Positions 1-14,400 of a stretch of 64,000 bases of DNA are shown piece after piece (within the stretch, counting starts at the first letter, position 1; every line of letters starts with the position of its first letter). The stretch is taken from assembly GCF_032854445.1 (NCBI RefSeq), contig NC_088303.1, forward strand, positions 25,985,501-26,049,500, written 5' to 3'. The notes beneath the pieces were generated by a model. The model searched no databases. It was not told where the DNA came from and saw only the letters and a list, made by a program, of their open reading frames with translations. Origin of the DNA: Liolophura sinensis (taxonomy: Eukaryota > Mollusca > Polyplacophora > Chitonida > Chitonidae). The position numbers were made by a program, and so were the translations under genes.

Positions 1-1428
1 TCAAATCTATTCATGCTTGTTGATTAGGTGTCAAAATTATCCACCGTATATGTTTGACAGATATAACTGGAATGGCGACAATTGCCTCAAACAGACCAAT
101 GGGCAAACCAATGCACTCATCATAGCCTCGTTTTCATTAGTTTCATTTTTTCCACGCAGTCTGCTGAGTCCGTCAGTTTGGTCCTAAGGGAGATAATAAA
201 CACTTGTGTGCTCAATGTATGTATAAAATTAAAACTAGGACAGACAGCAGATTACTTCAAATGATTAACATTAGGCAAGCTGGAGTATTTTCGATTTGTT
301 GAATTGTTTAAGCTCACCTGCTTTACAGCAAATTCTCAACTTTGTAGGGGGTATACATACACACTAACTTATAAAAAGCATGCATAATATTTTACTGACA
401 ATGGCAAGCCGAAGTTATTTTACTTAGTCACATACTACAACCAGCATCTGTAACTAATGTCTTTGGTTAAAGTTGCTTTTGTTTATAGTGATGTTTTCAA
501 TGCTCCATATAAGGCCCGTGTAATGATCAGTAGTTTTATAAATTATTTGTTCGTCCATTCAGGATTATCACCTAAAGCAGGAACATTTTTTTGGACATTT
601 TGTCCGCCCTTTTTCACCAATATACACTGTAATTGTAACAGATAAATAGTTTTTCCCACATGGTTAGTACACCCAATGGACAATATGTATGTCTATACTT
701 TTCTGAAAAACTGACTTTCGCAATTTTCTGCTTTAAGCACTTCCAATTAATATGCCTTGAAAAATAGAGGGATTACAGCAACCAAATGCACAGCTGACTG
801 TTGAGTAGGCTATTTTTACTGCTAAATATCCTTAAAATATTTATTAATCACATTCATTATTAAAGACACAAGCACTAAATAGTGCCCTTTAAAGCTATTA
901 TTCACACCAAAAAGTGCCACTTTTGGAAAAATGCCAAATGCGCCGTTTTGTCTGAAGCTAGGAGTCTGAGACACAAAAGGTGGAGTGGGTCATCAATTCC
1001 ACCTTTCACATGAAAATATTTATGATATTCAACCTTCACTGTGCAATATTCTATTTATTACTTACATTTTGACAATATCAAGATTTATTTTATCTGAACA
1101 AGTTTAAGTCATGTTTTTAGGCAAAAGCCTCCACAACTTTGTGTATGCAGCATGTTAATGTTGACTGAACTTGTATTATGACCTCATCCTATTAAGCTTG
1201 TACTGGAATGTCGTCAAACAAAATGTTTCTTTTTTAAATATCAAAGTGATGTCTAACGGAGTGAAAAATCATCTTTATCAGCAAAGGAAATCCTGACATT
1301 TCACCTTCATATAAATAATAAAATACCATATACCTTGTTCATTTGTTTTTGACTATTGTGCCTAAAATTTAGTTTCACTCATGAATTATTCGCATTTACT
1401 CTTTAATCCAATATTCGTTGCAACTTAC
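1..1428 (-). other. DDX19 intron (partial), no exon recognised
   Basis: AT-rich sequence downstream (in transcript sense) of the last DDX19 exon seen. The next expected exon would encode the helicase motif I region (A-x-x-G-x-G-K-T type); I looked for it on the minus strand and do not find it, so it is presumably left of the window. Positions about 640-745 match a dispersed repeat also seen at about 28.8 kb and 44.3 kb. Nothing else is supported. Confidence 0.5.
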
Positions 1429-3142
1429 GGATCTGCCAATAGTGTCGGTAAAGCGGTTTCCTGGATCTTGGATGGAGCATTAAATCCCATGTCATAGACC
1501 CCCTTCAACAACTCAGGTTTACTGGAAATATAATGAAACTTGTACATTAAACCCACTTCATATATACCCGCTTCACCAACCCCAGTTTACAGAAAGTATA
1601 ATAGGAGTTGTAAAGTGGATGAAATCCTGTTAATGCCTTCAACTGAGTGCCTTTGTCAACACTTTTGGCATAACACTAAAATAATATTTTAAAATAGTTA
1701 TGCCTGACAGTATTTAGTAGGCAGAAAGTTTTAATCTTGAAAGAGTATACATGACAAATGTCTAGCCTGATCAGTTATATACTATAAATACAATAACCAA
1801 AAATACTCACAGATTCAGGGCCTCAAAACTTTTGACAGAGTACAGCGGTGAGCTGGGGTCTTTTCTCATAACCTCTATGTCATTTTTGTTAGTGACCAGT
1901 TTTGACCGCAGCAGTTTTCTCAAAAGAGATGCTTCTTCCTCAGTTGGGGCTTGAATAAACAACAACAAGAACAACGTCATTATCGCCTCCACCACTGAAT
2001 AGCAAGCATGTTAAATATCAAAGACAGGGCTTGATCAATCTCTCACAGGTTTATTCTTAAGAGAATATTTAGGTTGTGATGAGAAGCAGTGATAAAAAAC
2101 CTTGGGACTATATAATGAAGTAGAAAACCAGTCACCCTGACCACGCCACAAAGTTTCTCATCAAAATGCTCATAACAGGTTTGGTGAAGCTGAAGCTGGC
2201 AACATCTTCTGTGCAATTTATTCACCTCAAAAATTTGACTTTCAGACAAAACTGCATTTGTTCAATTGGCCAATTTCAAGGCTTCACAAAAATTAAAGTT
2301 TTATCATTCCACGCAAAATAATGCCCCAAAGAATGTGCTTAAATAAACACCTTGAAAACATGCAAAAAGGATGAACAATTACAGAATGTTTTAGAACAGA
2401 TAATGATGTGATTACATAATCTGTAGGACAGCCCATGGGCATTACTGGCATTGCCCAATATTGTACAACAACATTCTCTGTGTGGAAGAGTGTACCCATT
2501 GTAGTATATCAGTATACTGTTTCTATTAGGCTACCATATATACTTGTATCTGTAAAATATGGCTAATTTTCTGGTCTTGGAAAAAGTTCCCAAAAGACAT
2601 GATGATAAATGTGAACCCCAAGAACTCTGTCATCGTTTACAATAGTTGGCACAGTAATACTATTAACAATAATATTAGTTGGCATAATAATATCCTTCAA
2701 AGAGTGACGTTTACCCTTTTCACCATCCTGTGCTTTTCCATCTGTTGAAGCGACATCTCCAACGCCGTTCACTGTTGCAGCAGCACCTCCTGCTTCTGCT
2801 CGCTTTATCTGCAAATCTTTCACCTGAAAATGAAAATAATATTCATGAACATACGTTCATTTATTTACCAGATTATGTTTTACACAGAACTCTAGAAATT
2901 TCACACATATGACTGCTGTCGGGTGTATGCTTCCAGCAATTCATCCACCAGTCCATGATAAACGTTATAAATTGATACAAAGGTTACAATACAGTAAACC
3001 ACCATAAAAACTTTTAAAACCTTGCATGTATGCTTTTCTTTTAGACTGTGACGTTTGCTGGACTTACCTGTTTGGCAATGGCCTCTGTGTTTCTTTGAAT
3101 AGTCTGCTCCTGTTTATCCACTTGATCGGCCCAGTCTGCCAT
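1429..3142 (-). CDS. DDX19: DEAD-box RNA helicase DDX19 (Dbp5), first four coding exons, 3' part off window
   Basis: DDX19/Dbp5 is the ATP-dependent helicase that strips proteins from mRNA at the cytoplasmic face of the nuclear pore. Coding exons in transcript order are 3068-3142, 2715-2823, 1811-1949 and 1429-1521. All borders are GT...AG and phases agree, giving 138 residues. The start MADWADQVDKQEQ lies in an exon with an acceptor 18 nt upstream (3161-3162), so there is at least one untranslated upstream exon; a GTAAGT donor at 4974-4979 could be its 3' end. Exon 2 is a low-complexity Ala/Gly/Asp linker. Exon 3 encodes LLRKLLRSKLVTNKNDIEV and DPSSPLYSVKSFEALNL, the DDX19 N-terminal extension. 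Exon 4 encodes GVYDMGFNAPSKIQETALP, the Q motif with its conserved Phe and Gln. The ATP-binding and catalytic motifs are not in the window. The long unbroken match to the DDX19 N-terminus separates it from other DEAD-box families. The gene lies head-to-head with DNAJC16. Confidence 0.93.
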
Positions 3143-3744
3143 ATCTGGATTTTGGCAAATCTGAGAAAATAAAAACACATCATCAAACTACTTCATATCT
3201 GTCCATTTCTTTTTTGCATTTGCCTCTTCCTCAAGTACAGTAATGCAACAATAAGCCAAATACTGTGTTTAAACTAAAAAAAGAAAAATATGTTTACATG
3301 TATTTTGGTTATACGGTGCAATTTTAGCCCTTTGAACTTCCAGAGCAGAGTCTGGGGCTGAAGCGAGTGTTCCACAAAGCACTTCACAACACAAAAGTTA
3401 TCATTAAATAGACCAGTGGCTGTTTGCAAAAGCAACTGTAGGCTAAGTTGATTGTAACTACCATGGTAACACATGTTAAAAACATATGTTGGTATGGTAG
3501 CTGCAGCCAACTTAACCTACAAAGGCTTTGTACAAGAGGCTCCAGAAGAGAAAAAAAGCAAGAAATAAACACAAGATTATAAGACAAATCAGCATTTCAG
3601 GAGTTTCGCCAAATCAAGCAGGTTTGGACAAGATAAGGTGGGATTCTCACAAACTAACACAGCCAAAAGGTCGGATTTTATGGTTGGTATTCTGTCGTAA
3701 TTTTTTGGACGTCAAAGAATGCATAACTAATGATATTCAGCTGA

Positions 3745-3840
3745 CAACCTTGATATGAACAGTCATGGTTACAAACAAGTAACTCTGATTTGAGTTGCAG
3801 CCACCAAAATTATAATCATAAAGGAGATGTAACCCCAAAA
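3745..3840 (+). repeat. short dispersed repeat (copy also at 6335-6435)
   Basis: A segment with 'aacagtcatggttacaaac' and 'ctctgatttgagt' followed by 'gcagccac' matches 6335-6435 in the same orientation. It lies in the DDX19 5' intron; its partner is in DNAJC16 intron 1. Only two copies are seen here. The family is unidentified. Confidence 0.45.
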
Positions 3841-3899
3841 AGAGATATTTTGTGTAATTTCCTCAAATAAAAGTAATGCCTAACACTACATTCACAATT

Positions 3900-4190
3900 G
3901 TGAGTGAGTGAGTGCTTGGGCTTTAACATTGTACTTTACAATTTTTCAGTCATATAACGACAAAGGAGTCTTTTACCTATTGCTGCTTCACTGAGACGAC
4001 TTACCAAAGGCAAGTAAGCCGTCCTGCGTGAGCAATTATACTGATGCGGTTCAGCCAGTCATTGCACTATTCCCTTCATGCTTACAACTTCCTCTTTTCA
4101 GGTCTTAGGTGTGCCTTGATCCAGGATTGACCCTGGATCTATCGCCTCCCAAAGCAGACGCTCTACCAATTGTGCTATCAGGGCTGGGCA
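3900..4190 (-). mobile_element. tRNA-derived SINE, family B, near full length
   Basis: Read on the minus strand, it starts with a tRNA-like head (box-A-like 'tagcacaattggtagagc', box-B-like 'gatccagggtcaatcc'), then a unique body with 'ccgtcttggcag'-type segments, and ends in the family tail 'ctgaaaaattgt...aagtac...aaagccc...agcactcactcac'. The same body occurs at 12470-12770, 14607-14965, 21685-21935 and 32500-32710. Box spacing and tail show it is a SINE and not a functional tRNA. Confidence 0.75.
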
Positions 4191-4979
4191 CACAATTTTG
4201 AAATCAGGTATTTGGCTCTTCATAGGTCTTGCCATTTCACACATGATTTAATGAGACAAAGGGTGGGAGCTCTTGCAAAATAATGCAGCTAAAAGACATG
4301 ATTTTACAGAAGTTGTTTGAATACACATCTTGTGCAGTCGGGTCTGTTGGCTCATCAGTGCCGCTAGCAGCTACAACTGCCTCATGTCTATTAGCCAAAC
4401 TGACCCTCTATACGGAGAGCTACGACATATCTGACAAAGGCATGTAACTGCAACAGGTTTTTAAATGGTGCGAGCTCTGACATTGGTTTGGGGGCCATCC
4501 TCAGGGGAATATTCTTTAACCATATTAAACGTCAGAGCAATCTCGGAGTAACACTCTACCTGAATTATTAAGCCATTGTTTCACCACAACAAAAATGTTT
4601 GAAGTCCTGATAATCATATTTGATAATCCTATTTATTCTCCAGCATAGTCTGCTGAAGGAGTGAAACAAGCCAGTTTCTTAGTCTGTGTCCCAGTGCATT
4701 TAAACCTAAAATCTAGGCGGCTGAGACTCTGAGCTGCCTTACATCGAAGTTATAACGACATATCGCCACATGCTGGATGGTGTTGTTGTTGCCTCTACTT
4801 ATTTCCCAGATGTGGAGGACTGACTCATTTCTTTTCGGTTTGGGCCATTTCTCGTTGTGACTTCATCAAATTTCTGAGCATATATTTCAGTCAAAGAATA
4901 AAAAAAGAGAAATACATTTCCTAGGAACATACCTTTGGATAAATTCTCCAATTCTCCCCAAAACTTTTATAGAACTTAC

Positions 4980-5473
4980 AAACTGCGTCTTCGAATTCTG
5001 TATACACGATACCGGTTTTCCCCTTCCAGTTTCGCGATTAAATAGTTTCGTAGCTCGAAAGTACTTGTTCTTCTTTTAAACTACTTATAAATCAGTTTGT
5101 ATTGCCATCACTTGGTTTATGAACAAAACAATTATTTTTTCCTGCAACAGTAAAAATTTTTTCCCAAAAATTCTCATTTTTATTTAAAATATAACAATCA
5201 TGTTTGTGCGTATTGACGGCTGTGTCACCTTTTAAGGGCAGATAACTGTGGGAGAGCGATTCGATGATGAAGATGCCGGTTGTCACCTTCGCTCTTCGCC
5301 GGGGCTAATTTGTTAGACAGCATCGTTTGAAACCTTCATTATTCCATCAGGTCTTTGGTGAAATCTGTTTCGGAGCATTTGATAGGGTATTGCCGGTTTT
5401 GTATTGACAAACGTCATACACAAAGAATTATTTGGGTTCAGTAGGATTGTTAGTTTAGACCCCATTTTCCGTC
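4980..5473. promoter_or_regulatory. probable shared promoter region between DDX19 and DNAJC16
   Basis: The interval separates the two divergently transcribed genes. On its left is a possible DDX19 untranslated exon (donor GTAAGT on the minus strand at 4974-4979); on its right is the DNAJC16 start codon at 5474. Base composition is less AT-rich near 5200-5310, with several CpGs. I see no convincing TATA box. The bidirectional role is inferred from gene orientation only. Confidence 0.35.
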
Positions 5474-8400
5474 ATGATTACGGTAAAATTTGTACCGGAC
5501 GTACCTCTTCTCAGTTTTTGTGCCGTGATTTTTCTGATTGCAAACAGCGTAGTGGCAGAAGACCTCTACGAGGTTCTTGGAGTTTCAAGATCAGCCACAC
5601 AACAGGAGATCAAGAAAGCATACAAAAATTTAGCCAAGGAATGGTGAGCCTATGCTATTAATAATATTATTGCTTGTAACCACCATTTAATCTTGAAACT
5701 GTGAAATGTGTCCACACCCCACACTCCCAGGGGTTTCCTAACCTCCAACCTGGACAATAGTCCTTCCTGGAGATATTTGGCGATTTGATAGACGATGGCC
5801 GGCGTCCAACAGATTTGTCAAATATATACATGCATCTCCACAACAGACAATTTAGGTAATGGACTACTGGTACCGATTCTTACTGTTTTGTCAGCGGTTT
5901 TATGTCATAAGTTTTGTTAAGTACCTGGTGAAGGTCAATGGTTTAGTCTGGGCATTCTGGTTTCTTCCATCCATAAACCTTATCACCATCATGTAAGTGT
6001 AAAATTTTTAAACGCCAATAAATTAATCATTCTACTGTCTTCTTTAGAATGAAGAGGCGGCATATTATCAGTCCCAGAGATGGCTTTAGTATGAAACAGG
6101 ATTGTACTTCAAAATATGCAATGCAGCAGTTTCTGCTGTGATGTTGTTATGTCTATAATGTGACGTCATCATCAGGAGCTGAAAAAGGGATGTTTTACTT
6201 CAAATGAAAGATGACCTTCTGTCAGGCATTTTGCCACGTGCATTTAACAATGTGTCAGTTGTGAACACATTGCAATATCTTTTCTATCCAGTTGCAATTC
6301 TGGATGCCAAGAGGTCAAAAAATATTAATCTTCAACAGACAATTTAATGTGAACAGTTTTGTTACAAACTAGATACTCTGATTTGAGTCATGCAGCCACT
6401 AGAGTTACAATGCAGAAGGAGATGCTTTTGCATTTCACTGGTTGTAGGACATTGTTTTCTGGTACTTACCACTAAAAAAAATCTTAGACAAGCTCACATT
6501 TTTGCTATATCACTTTCTCTCAATACATGTAAGACTTAGTAGATCACAAGCATTGCTTGTACCAGTGGGAGAGTTTGTCAACACTAGTTTTAAAAGAATT
6601 TGAGAACTGATGAAAATCATGGAGGTAAGTAAGATCTGAATAAGAGTACAGAAGCAGTTTTCAGTTGTATTACGAGGGTTACCTGTATGCTAAAAAAAAA
6701 TCTGAAAAGACTGCACACAGCTTTTGTGAACAGTTCCAGTAAGTGCTCTTCTAGTTTAATTACCGTTGTGTATGTAAATATCCAGGAGGGAAAATCATCC
6801 TGGAGAGAAAATTATCCAGGAGGGAAATAGACAAGTGGAGAAAATGTTCGGCGGAGGGAGTGGGGAAATATCATTACTTTTTTTTTCAGCACTATATCTG
6901 ATTGTTAAAGTTTACTTAAATTTTTTATAACTATTTTATTCAAAACCATACTCATCAAGACTACTCTTTATTCTCCAAAATAAACTGACATTGTTTTCAA
7001 AACATTTACGAAAGTAATATCTTGATGACCTGAATTTTATTTTTACTAAAAAATCTTTTCTTGATGTTTACTGTTGTTTAACTGTTGTAATATTCCTAGT
7101 GATAAGAAAGACCATAGAAGTATTGTGAAATTTCATGCATGTGAATGAAGCTGATTTTTTATTTTTATCTAGGCATCCTGACAAAAACAAAGATCCAGAT
7201 GCTACAGCTATATTCACCAAAATTAATGAAGCTTATGAGGTGAGAGTTAAGTGGAGGATTCCTTGGACTGCTGCACCCTTTGTTCATTTAACTCATTTAA
7301 CATGATATACTGCTTTCAAATTAAGACACTTGACCCAAACATGAACCCCAAGTGTATAAATGAGGACGATTTGCCTTGAAGGCAATTCGTAGCACTATTC
7401 ACGTGTGTGCAAGTTTTGAGTGACTTTTTTTCAATGTTAACTAAAATAAGATATTCACAAGTGTGTTACATTTCAAGAATCATTGACAAACGTCAGCTGT
7501 CAATCCAAATAATTTGACCAGTATCAAATAAATTAAAGGAAAAACAAATATTGCTGACGTTGGTCTCTTATCTTTCAAGTTGGTTGGCAAGCTTATAGTT
7601 ACACCTTGTGGTGCTTTTTATTATTTGTCTTAAAATCTGAAACCTTCAAGTTTCAGTTGTCTCCAAGCATTATACAGTTTACAACCCTTATCTTTTTAAC
7701 CACGTAGACTTTGGGTGAGCCTGAGAGGCGGCACCAATATGATCACTATGGCTACACCACGGCGCAGGAGCCCAACCGACAGCACCAACATCACGGGGAC
7801 TTTGGCTTTTTCAATCAAGGGCCATTTGGAGGGTTTAAGTTTCACTTCCGTGGGGCGGAAGCTATTTTTGATAAATACCTTCTGACTTTAAGGTTCGCAC
7901 CATTTTTGTCCTTTTTTCACCATTAATATCTGTTTTTTCCCCTGTCTATGCTTCGCCATAAAGCTTTACGTTGGCAAGGTTATGTGTAGTAATTTTGACT
8001 GTTGTTTACAACATGTATAACAATATCATCCATAAAGCCCACTTTTCACTGAGAAACATTTATCAACATTTATGCCTATGTGGCCCAGTTGGTTAGTGTG
8101 CTAGCACAGCGTAATGACCCAGGAGCCTCTCACCAATGTGGTCGTTGTGAGTTCAAGTCCAGCTCATGCTGGCTTCCTCTCTGGCTGTACATGGGAAGGT
8201 CTTGCAGCAACCTGCGGATGGTTGTGGGTTTCCCCCATGCTCTGCCCCATTTCTTCCCACCACAAATCTGGCCACCGCCGTATAAGTGAAATATTCTTCA
8301 GTATGGCATAAAACACCAATCAAATAAATAAATAAATAAATATGTCAGTAACCCCCCCCCCCCCCCCCCCAAAAAAAGGTATTTTTTAAATACAACTTTA

Positions 8401-11400
8401 AAAGGTCTTTCTGATGATGCTTACAAATATTTTCCCTTCAGTTTTGTATTCTGAAGGGCTTTGTCTCTAACTGCCAAATGAGGCCTTACACTGTATATAC
8501 ATATTGACATTTCTGTATTTTCCAGAGCATACGAAACTAGAGTTTTTCCGGACAGTCACAAGCGGCCTTACATTATCTACGCCTACTCGGATTTTTGTTT
8601 CCAGTGTATGAGGATGGAGCATATCTTGGAGAAATTCTTCAAGGATTTGGATGGCATAGGTACTTTGATTATTTATTTATTTATTTGATTCATGTTTTAT
8701 GTCTTACTCAAGAATATTTACTTTACAAGACAGTGGCCAGTATTATGGTGGGAGGAAATTGGACCTAGCCATAGGGAAAACCCATGACAATCAGCATGTT
8801 GCTATGGCACACCATGCTGGGATTGGCATTTTAGGAGGCTTGTCTTAGTGACTGTAAATGTAAAGATTAATGAAGCCCAGAAAGAGGAACTTGTCTGTTC
8901 AGTGTTCATGGCGATCTTCAAATATTATGTTGGCAGTAATGATGTGTTATTTCACACAGCATTCCCTTTCCTTCAGCATTGTAATAAATATCTTTTCTGA
9001 TAGAAAGCATGACAATGGACAGTGAAGTTTCTCTCTTAAAGTCAGATTTGCGGCATGCTGTAATATCAACTTATTGAATTCAAAGAGCCATTGAAAATAG
9101 GGCATACTCTGTTTAAGTGCATTTCAGGATAAGTTGCAATTTATTATGATTTTGTTGAATTCTGAAAGTAGGCATGACAGTATGAACTGTGTGGATAGGG
9201 TTTATGATTGAAGAAAAAATGACAGGAATAATTTGCATCTTGGTTTTGGTTTTCACTGCTATGTAGGATTTGGTTTGGGAGCAATTCATGCGGGTGTTAA
9301 CCAAGCCTTAACAACTCACCTGCGACTTCATGAGGTTCCAGCCATCATGGGGCTAAGTCAGGGGCGTTTGACTTTCCTCAAGGGTGTGGTCAACTTGCAG
9401 ACCCTGAAGGACTTTGCTAGAGGCCTCTTCCCATCTCAGCTTGTCAATATGGTATGTAAAGACAGTATATCAGTGAAGTAGTACTGTGATGATATATCAT
9501 TGAGGCAGAACTATAAGGATATATGAGTGAGGCAGAACTGTGACAATATATCAGCGAGGCAGAACCATGATGATGTATCAGTGACGCAACATTATGATGA
9601 TATATCAGTGTGGCAGCACTGTGACGATATATCATTGAGACAGCACTATATGTATGTCAACATTAGGGAGAGTCTGCTGCAAGAGACATGGCTGTGATAA
9701 GAACGAAGTATTGTTTGGTAACAGACTAGTAGATAAATCAGGAGGAGAAATCCAGTAGTAGATTCTGAATATGGTTTAGAGAACGAGATTTGGTCATGTT
9801 CTGTGTAGCTGCGTTGTTGAGGGCTAGCTATTGACAAACCTGAGGGAATATCGTCTAAAGTGGTCACATTTCATCTGGTTGATTTTTTTTTTTTTTTTTT
9901 TTGATTGGTGTTTTACGCCGTACTCAAGAATATTTCACTTATACGACGGCGGCCAGCATTATGGTGGGTGGAAACCGGGCAGAGCCCGGGGGAAACCCAC
10001 GACCATCCGCAGGTTGCTGACAGACCTTCTCACGTACGGCCGCCAGCATGAGCTGGACTTGAACTCACAGCGACCGCATTGGTGAGAGACTCCTGGGTCA
10101 TTACGCTGCGCTAGCGCTTTAACCGACTGAGCCACGGATGCCCCCATCTGGTTGACATCTCAGTGTTCAGCTGGCTTGTGCGCTTCTACCAATTTTGTAT
10201 GTACAGATATTGTATTTCTCCTAATGTTTGGTATGTAAAATGCACTTCTAGAGGAGGGCCTTAAAATAGCACTAGTGATACCAAGTGTTAAGTTTTGCTG
10301 ATGAGAAACTAATTAAACTTCACAAAAAAACAAACCCTTGTCTAGGTGAAACAAGTGAATGAATCAGTCAGAATCAAGAAAAATATGTCACTTGAAAAAT
10401 GCTAAAATTAAGCTGACTGGAAATAAAACAAAACCACTTCTTTAAACTCTATAATCTCTGAGAGTAATCTCTTGTTGTTCTCTGTTGAAATATGTCCTAC
10501 CCATCTAGTGTTTCTTATTCCCAGGTGACTGATGAAGGACTGGACTCATTCTTAAGTGGCTGGCAACAGGATAATCAGGTCCGGGGAATCTTTTTTTCTC
10601 GCAAAGACACCCCGCCTGCTCGATTCTTGCTGAGTGCATTTAAAAACAGAGACCGTATTAAATCGGCCTTGGTTCACATTTACTCGCCGGATGCCAAGGA
10701 AATTCTCTTGAAGTACGGAGTTGACCAATCTAAAGAAACATTGCTCATGTTTAAGGAAGATCCAAAAGTAGCAGTAGCAACTGTGTCGGTAAGCATACTT
10801 TGGCTACTTCTGGTATCTACATGTGAACAGAACTTGAAATTCCCAGTGATTCTTTTTTAATTTTAACATTATTAAAACATTCTAACATTAATTAGAAATA
10901 ATTGTTTTAAATCAAAACTGTATACGTATGTATGTGCATTGTATATTAACAGGAATGTTAATATGTTAACCACATGACCCTGTTATCCTGGATAATCCTA
11001 GATAATCCTGCCATCCTCATTACTAAATGACTGGGTGAGAAGAATTGACGTGGGATACTTTATTCAAGGAAACACAGTTTTTTTGCTAATTTTTATCGAT
11101 CAGTCGAGGAGTAGTATTAAGCATTATAGCATGTCTTATACAGTAATGGTTGGTACACTTCAATTTTACTTTTTGACTGTCTGAAATGTATATTGAATGT
11201 CAGGTTGGTGTCATGCAGATTTCTGAATTGAATATGTGGTTCTTAGTGTAGATAACAGGTCCTTGACCAATGGTGTCACAGTTACCTTTCTGTCTGACGC
11301 TGGATTGAGTGAGATTTACTTCAGAAGATTTTCAACTATTGCCTGGTGTCTAGCGAGCTGATTGTCATCTCATTTTAAAGTGAAAATCTTGATTAAAAGC

Positions 11401-14400
11401 CTAATGTCCCAATACAGCAAACTGTATGAATAATATTGTGTTCTGTCAATTCTGTCAAACAGATGCATCAGATCCCCAGATCTACGTTAGATGAAGTCAT
11501 GGAATCCAACAAGTTCCTGACATTACCCAGACTCTCCAGTCAAGGTTATTTTGATGACCTCTGCCCAGAGACCGAGAGTGTCCGCCGGAGAAAGTAAGAT
11601 TTAACAGTAGCTCATGTAATACAGAAAGGTCTGCTACAGGTAGCACTTTCTTGTGCTGTATATGGTATAAGAGAAACACAAAAAAGTAATTATTGGTCGA
11701 TGAGGACTTTGAATCTATCATCGTTTCCTCTCGCTTAGAGTTTTTGTTTCTAGGACATCCTATTTTACCATTCACATTATCGTGAAAAAACTAACAAAAA
11801 TGCATAATCTTACAGTTTTGGCTGTAATATGTTAATATGTGAAATCTTCTGTAATTGGTTTTAACCTTGCATAATTTGGGAAAATGCAATTCATTTCATG
11901 CATGCATAAAATTTATGTCTTCTTCTAGATTGGTCATATTTAAGATCATTTTCTTTTTATTTTATGTTTTTTCAGGTTGTGTGTTGTGTTGGTAACGCAA
12001 AAGTCCACCGACCATGACTATTACCGCTCAACGTTCAGAAAGTTTGCCCGAAAATTCACCACTTTTCGAGACAAAGTGACACTGACGTACGTGTTTGAGG
12101 ACACTCAGAAGTCCTGGATACAGATGTTGTCTGAAGGTCGTGATAGCAAAGTCAACCAATCCGCTCTGAAGGTCAGCTGCTTCCATGAGAGCTTTCATAA
12201 CTTGAATTACAAGTGATAATTTCTGATGTCTTGCAAAATTAAATGTTTTATTTTTGCCAGATTATATTAGTCTTGCATAGATATACTGATTGTTAAAAAG
12301 GCTTAGGTTATTCTTCAGTGCTTTTATTGCAGTCTCACCAGTGATGTTGATGAGATCCTGAGATTACATAGTAGCTTTGCTTATTTTAGTAACCTTTTTT
12401 TTACACATTCTCATGTCATATTTGCCATTAATGACAATATGACAGTGTTGTGGTCTTTGTAGACAGTTGTTCAAAAGAAGGGAAGTCAGGAATCAAACCC
12501 AGGTCGGGTTATACCAAAGACTGTAAAAATGGTACTTACCTCGCTTGGTGTTCAGCCGTGAAAGGTTAAGAGCAAGGAAACAGGACTGGTTGGCCCAGTG
12601 TCAGCATAATATGACTGGGTGGGGTATCATATCTGGTGTCTTCGGCATGATACCTCAGTGGCGGCAGCACTTTGGAGGCATGTACACTCATCAAATTACT
12701 CTTCGTCGTCAGATGACTGAAAAATTGTTAAGTATGACCAAGAACCCCAAGCATTCATTCATTCAAACGCAGAAAAATCATGACCTACATGTAGGTATTG
12801 TGTATCATATATTCGTATGTAAATAACAATGACTGATTAGAGTGTTGTATTGTTTTGACAGGTGGCAATAATCTGGAGACTTGCTAAGAGGAATCTGAAC
12901 TTTGAATGGCTGGAGCCTGGCTGGCCCAAAGAGAAAACCGACCAGGAGAGGAGCATCGCAGTGTTGAACTCCCGACTGGAACATCTTCTCAGTACTCAGT
13001 CCAATCTATTACATCGTGCCTTGCTACCAGAGCTCTACAACGAACATGCCCTGGTAACTTTACTTCTCACTGCTAATTATGTGTGTTGAAGCTGTTCCGG
13101 GATAAACGGTTGAAGTCCTGTCCATGTGTTAGTGTGTTAATAGATTAATTTGAAAATTTGTGAGTGAGAATATTTGTGAATCTTTCATAGAATAAAGAAG
13201 GAACAGAACAAGTGTAAATGCATGTAGCTTTTTAAAATTTGCTAAATGTACACATGGAAAAGAATGTGTCATTCTCGGTGCTTAAAGCCAATGTTTGTTG
13301 AACATGCTGTTCCAATGTTTAAACATTAAAATGTAGAACTTCTCCATTGCAGAGTATATTAACAAGGATATTGTACAGGCTATTGGACTGGTGGGACCGC
13401 ATTGTGTACTTTGTCATGGGGTGAGTGGCATACATGTGATGTTTGTACAAAGTCTGGTTGGACTGCATTGTGTACTTTGTCATGGGGTGAGTGGCATACA
13501 TGTGATGTTTGTACAAAGTCTGATGGGACCGCATTGTGTCCTTTGTCATGGGGTGAGTGGCATACATGTGATGTTTGTACAAAGTCTGATGGGACCGCAT
13601 TGTTTACTTTGTCATGAGGTGAGTGGCATACAATGTGATGTTTGTACAAAGTCTGGTTGGACCACATTGTGTATTTTGTCATGGGGCGAATGGCATACAT
13701 GTGATGTTTGTACAAAGTCTGGTGGGACCGCATTGTGTACTTAGTCATGGGTTGAGTGGCATACATGTGATGTTTGTACAAAGTCTGATGGGACCGCATT
13801 GTTTACTTTGTCATGAGGTGAGTGGCATACATGTGATGTTTGTACAAAGTCTGGTTGGACTGCATTGTGTACTTTGTCATGAGGTGAGTGGCATGTGATG
13901 TTTGTACAAAGTCTGATGGGACCGCATTGTGTCCTTTGTCATGGGGTGAGTGGCATACATGTGATGTTTGTACAAAGTCTGGTTGGACAGCATTGTGTAC
14001 TTTGTCATGGGGTGAGTGGCATACATGTGATGTTTGTACAAAGTCTGGTTGGACAGCATTGTGTATTTTGTCATGGGGTGAGTGGCATACATGTGATGTT
14101 TGTACAAAGTCTGGTGGGACTGCATTGTGTATTTTGTCATGGGTTGAGTGGCATACATGTGATGTTTGTACAAAGTCTGGTGGGACCGCATTGTGTATTT
14201 TGTCATGGGTTGAGTGGCATACATGTGATGTTTGTACAAAGTCTGATGGGACCGCATTGTGTACTTAGTCATGGGGTGAGTGGCATACATGTGATGTTTG
14301 CACAAAGTCTGGTTGGACCGCATTGTGTACTTTGTCATGAGGTGAGTGGCATACATGTGATGTTTGTACAAAGTCTGGTTGGACAGCATTGTGTATTTTG

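Noticed and set aside
8080-8311. Two overlapping small ORFs
   Set aside because: They lie inside a family A SINE; similar ORFs appear in the other copies.
10492-10524. Upstream Met as a start for a separate gene at 10492
   Set aside because: This is intron sequence read through into DNAJC16 exon 6; the acceptor at 10523-10524 and the phase place it inside DNAJC16.
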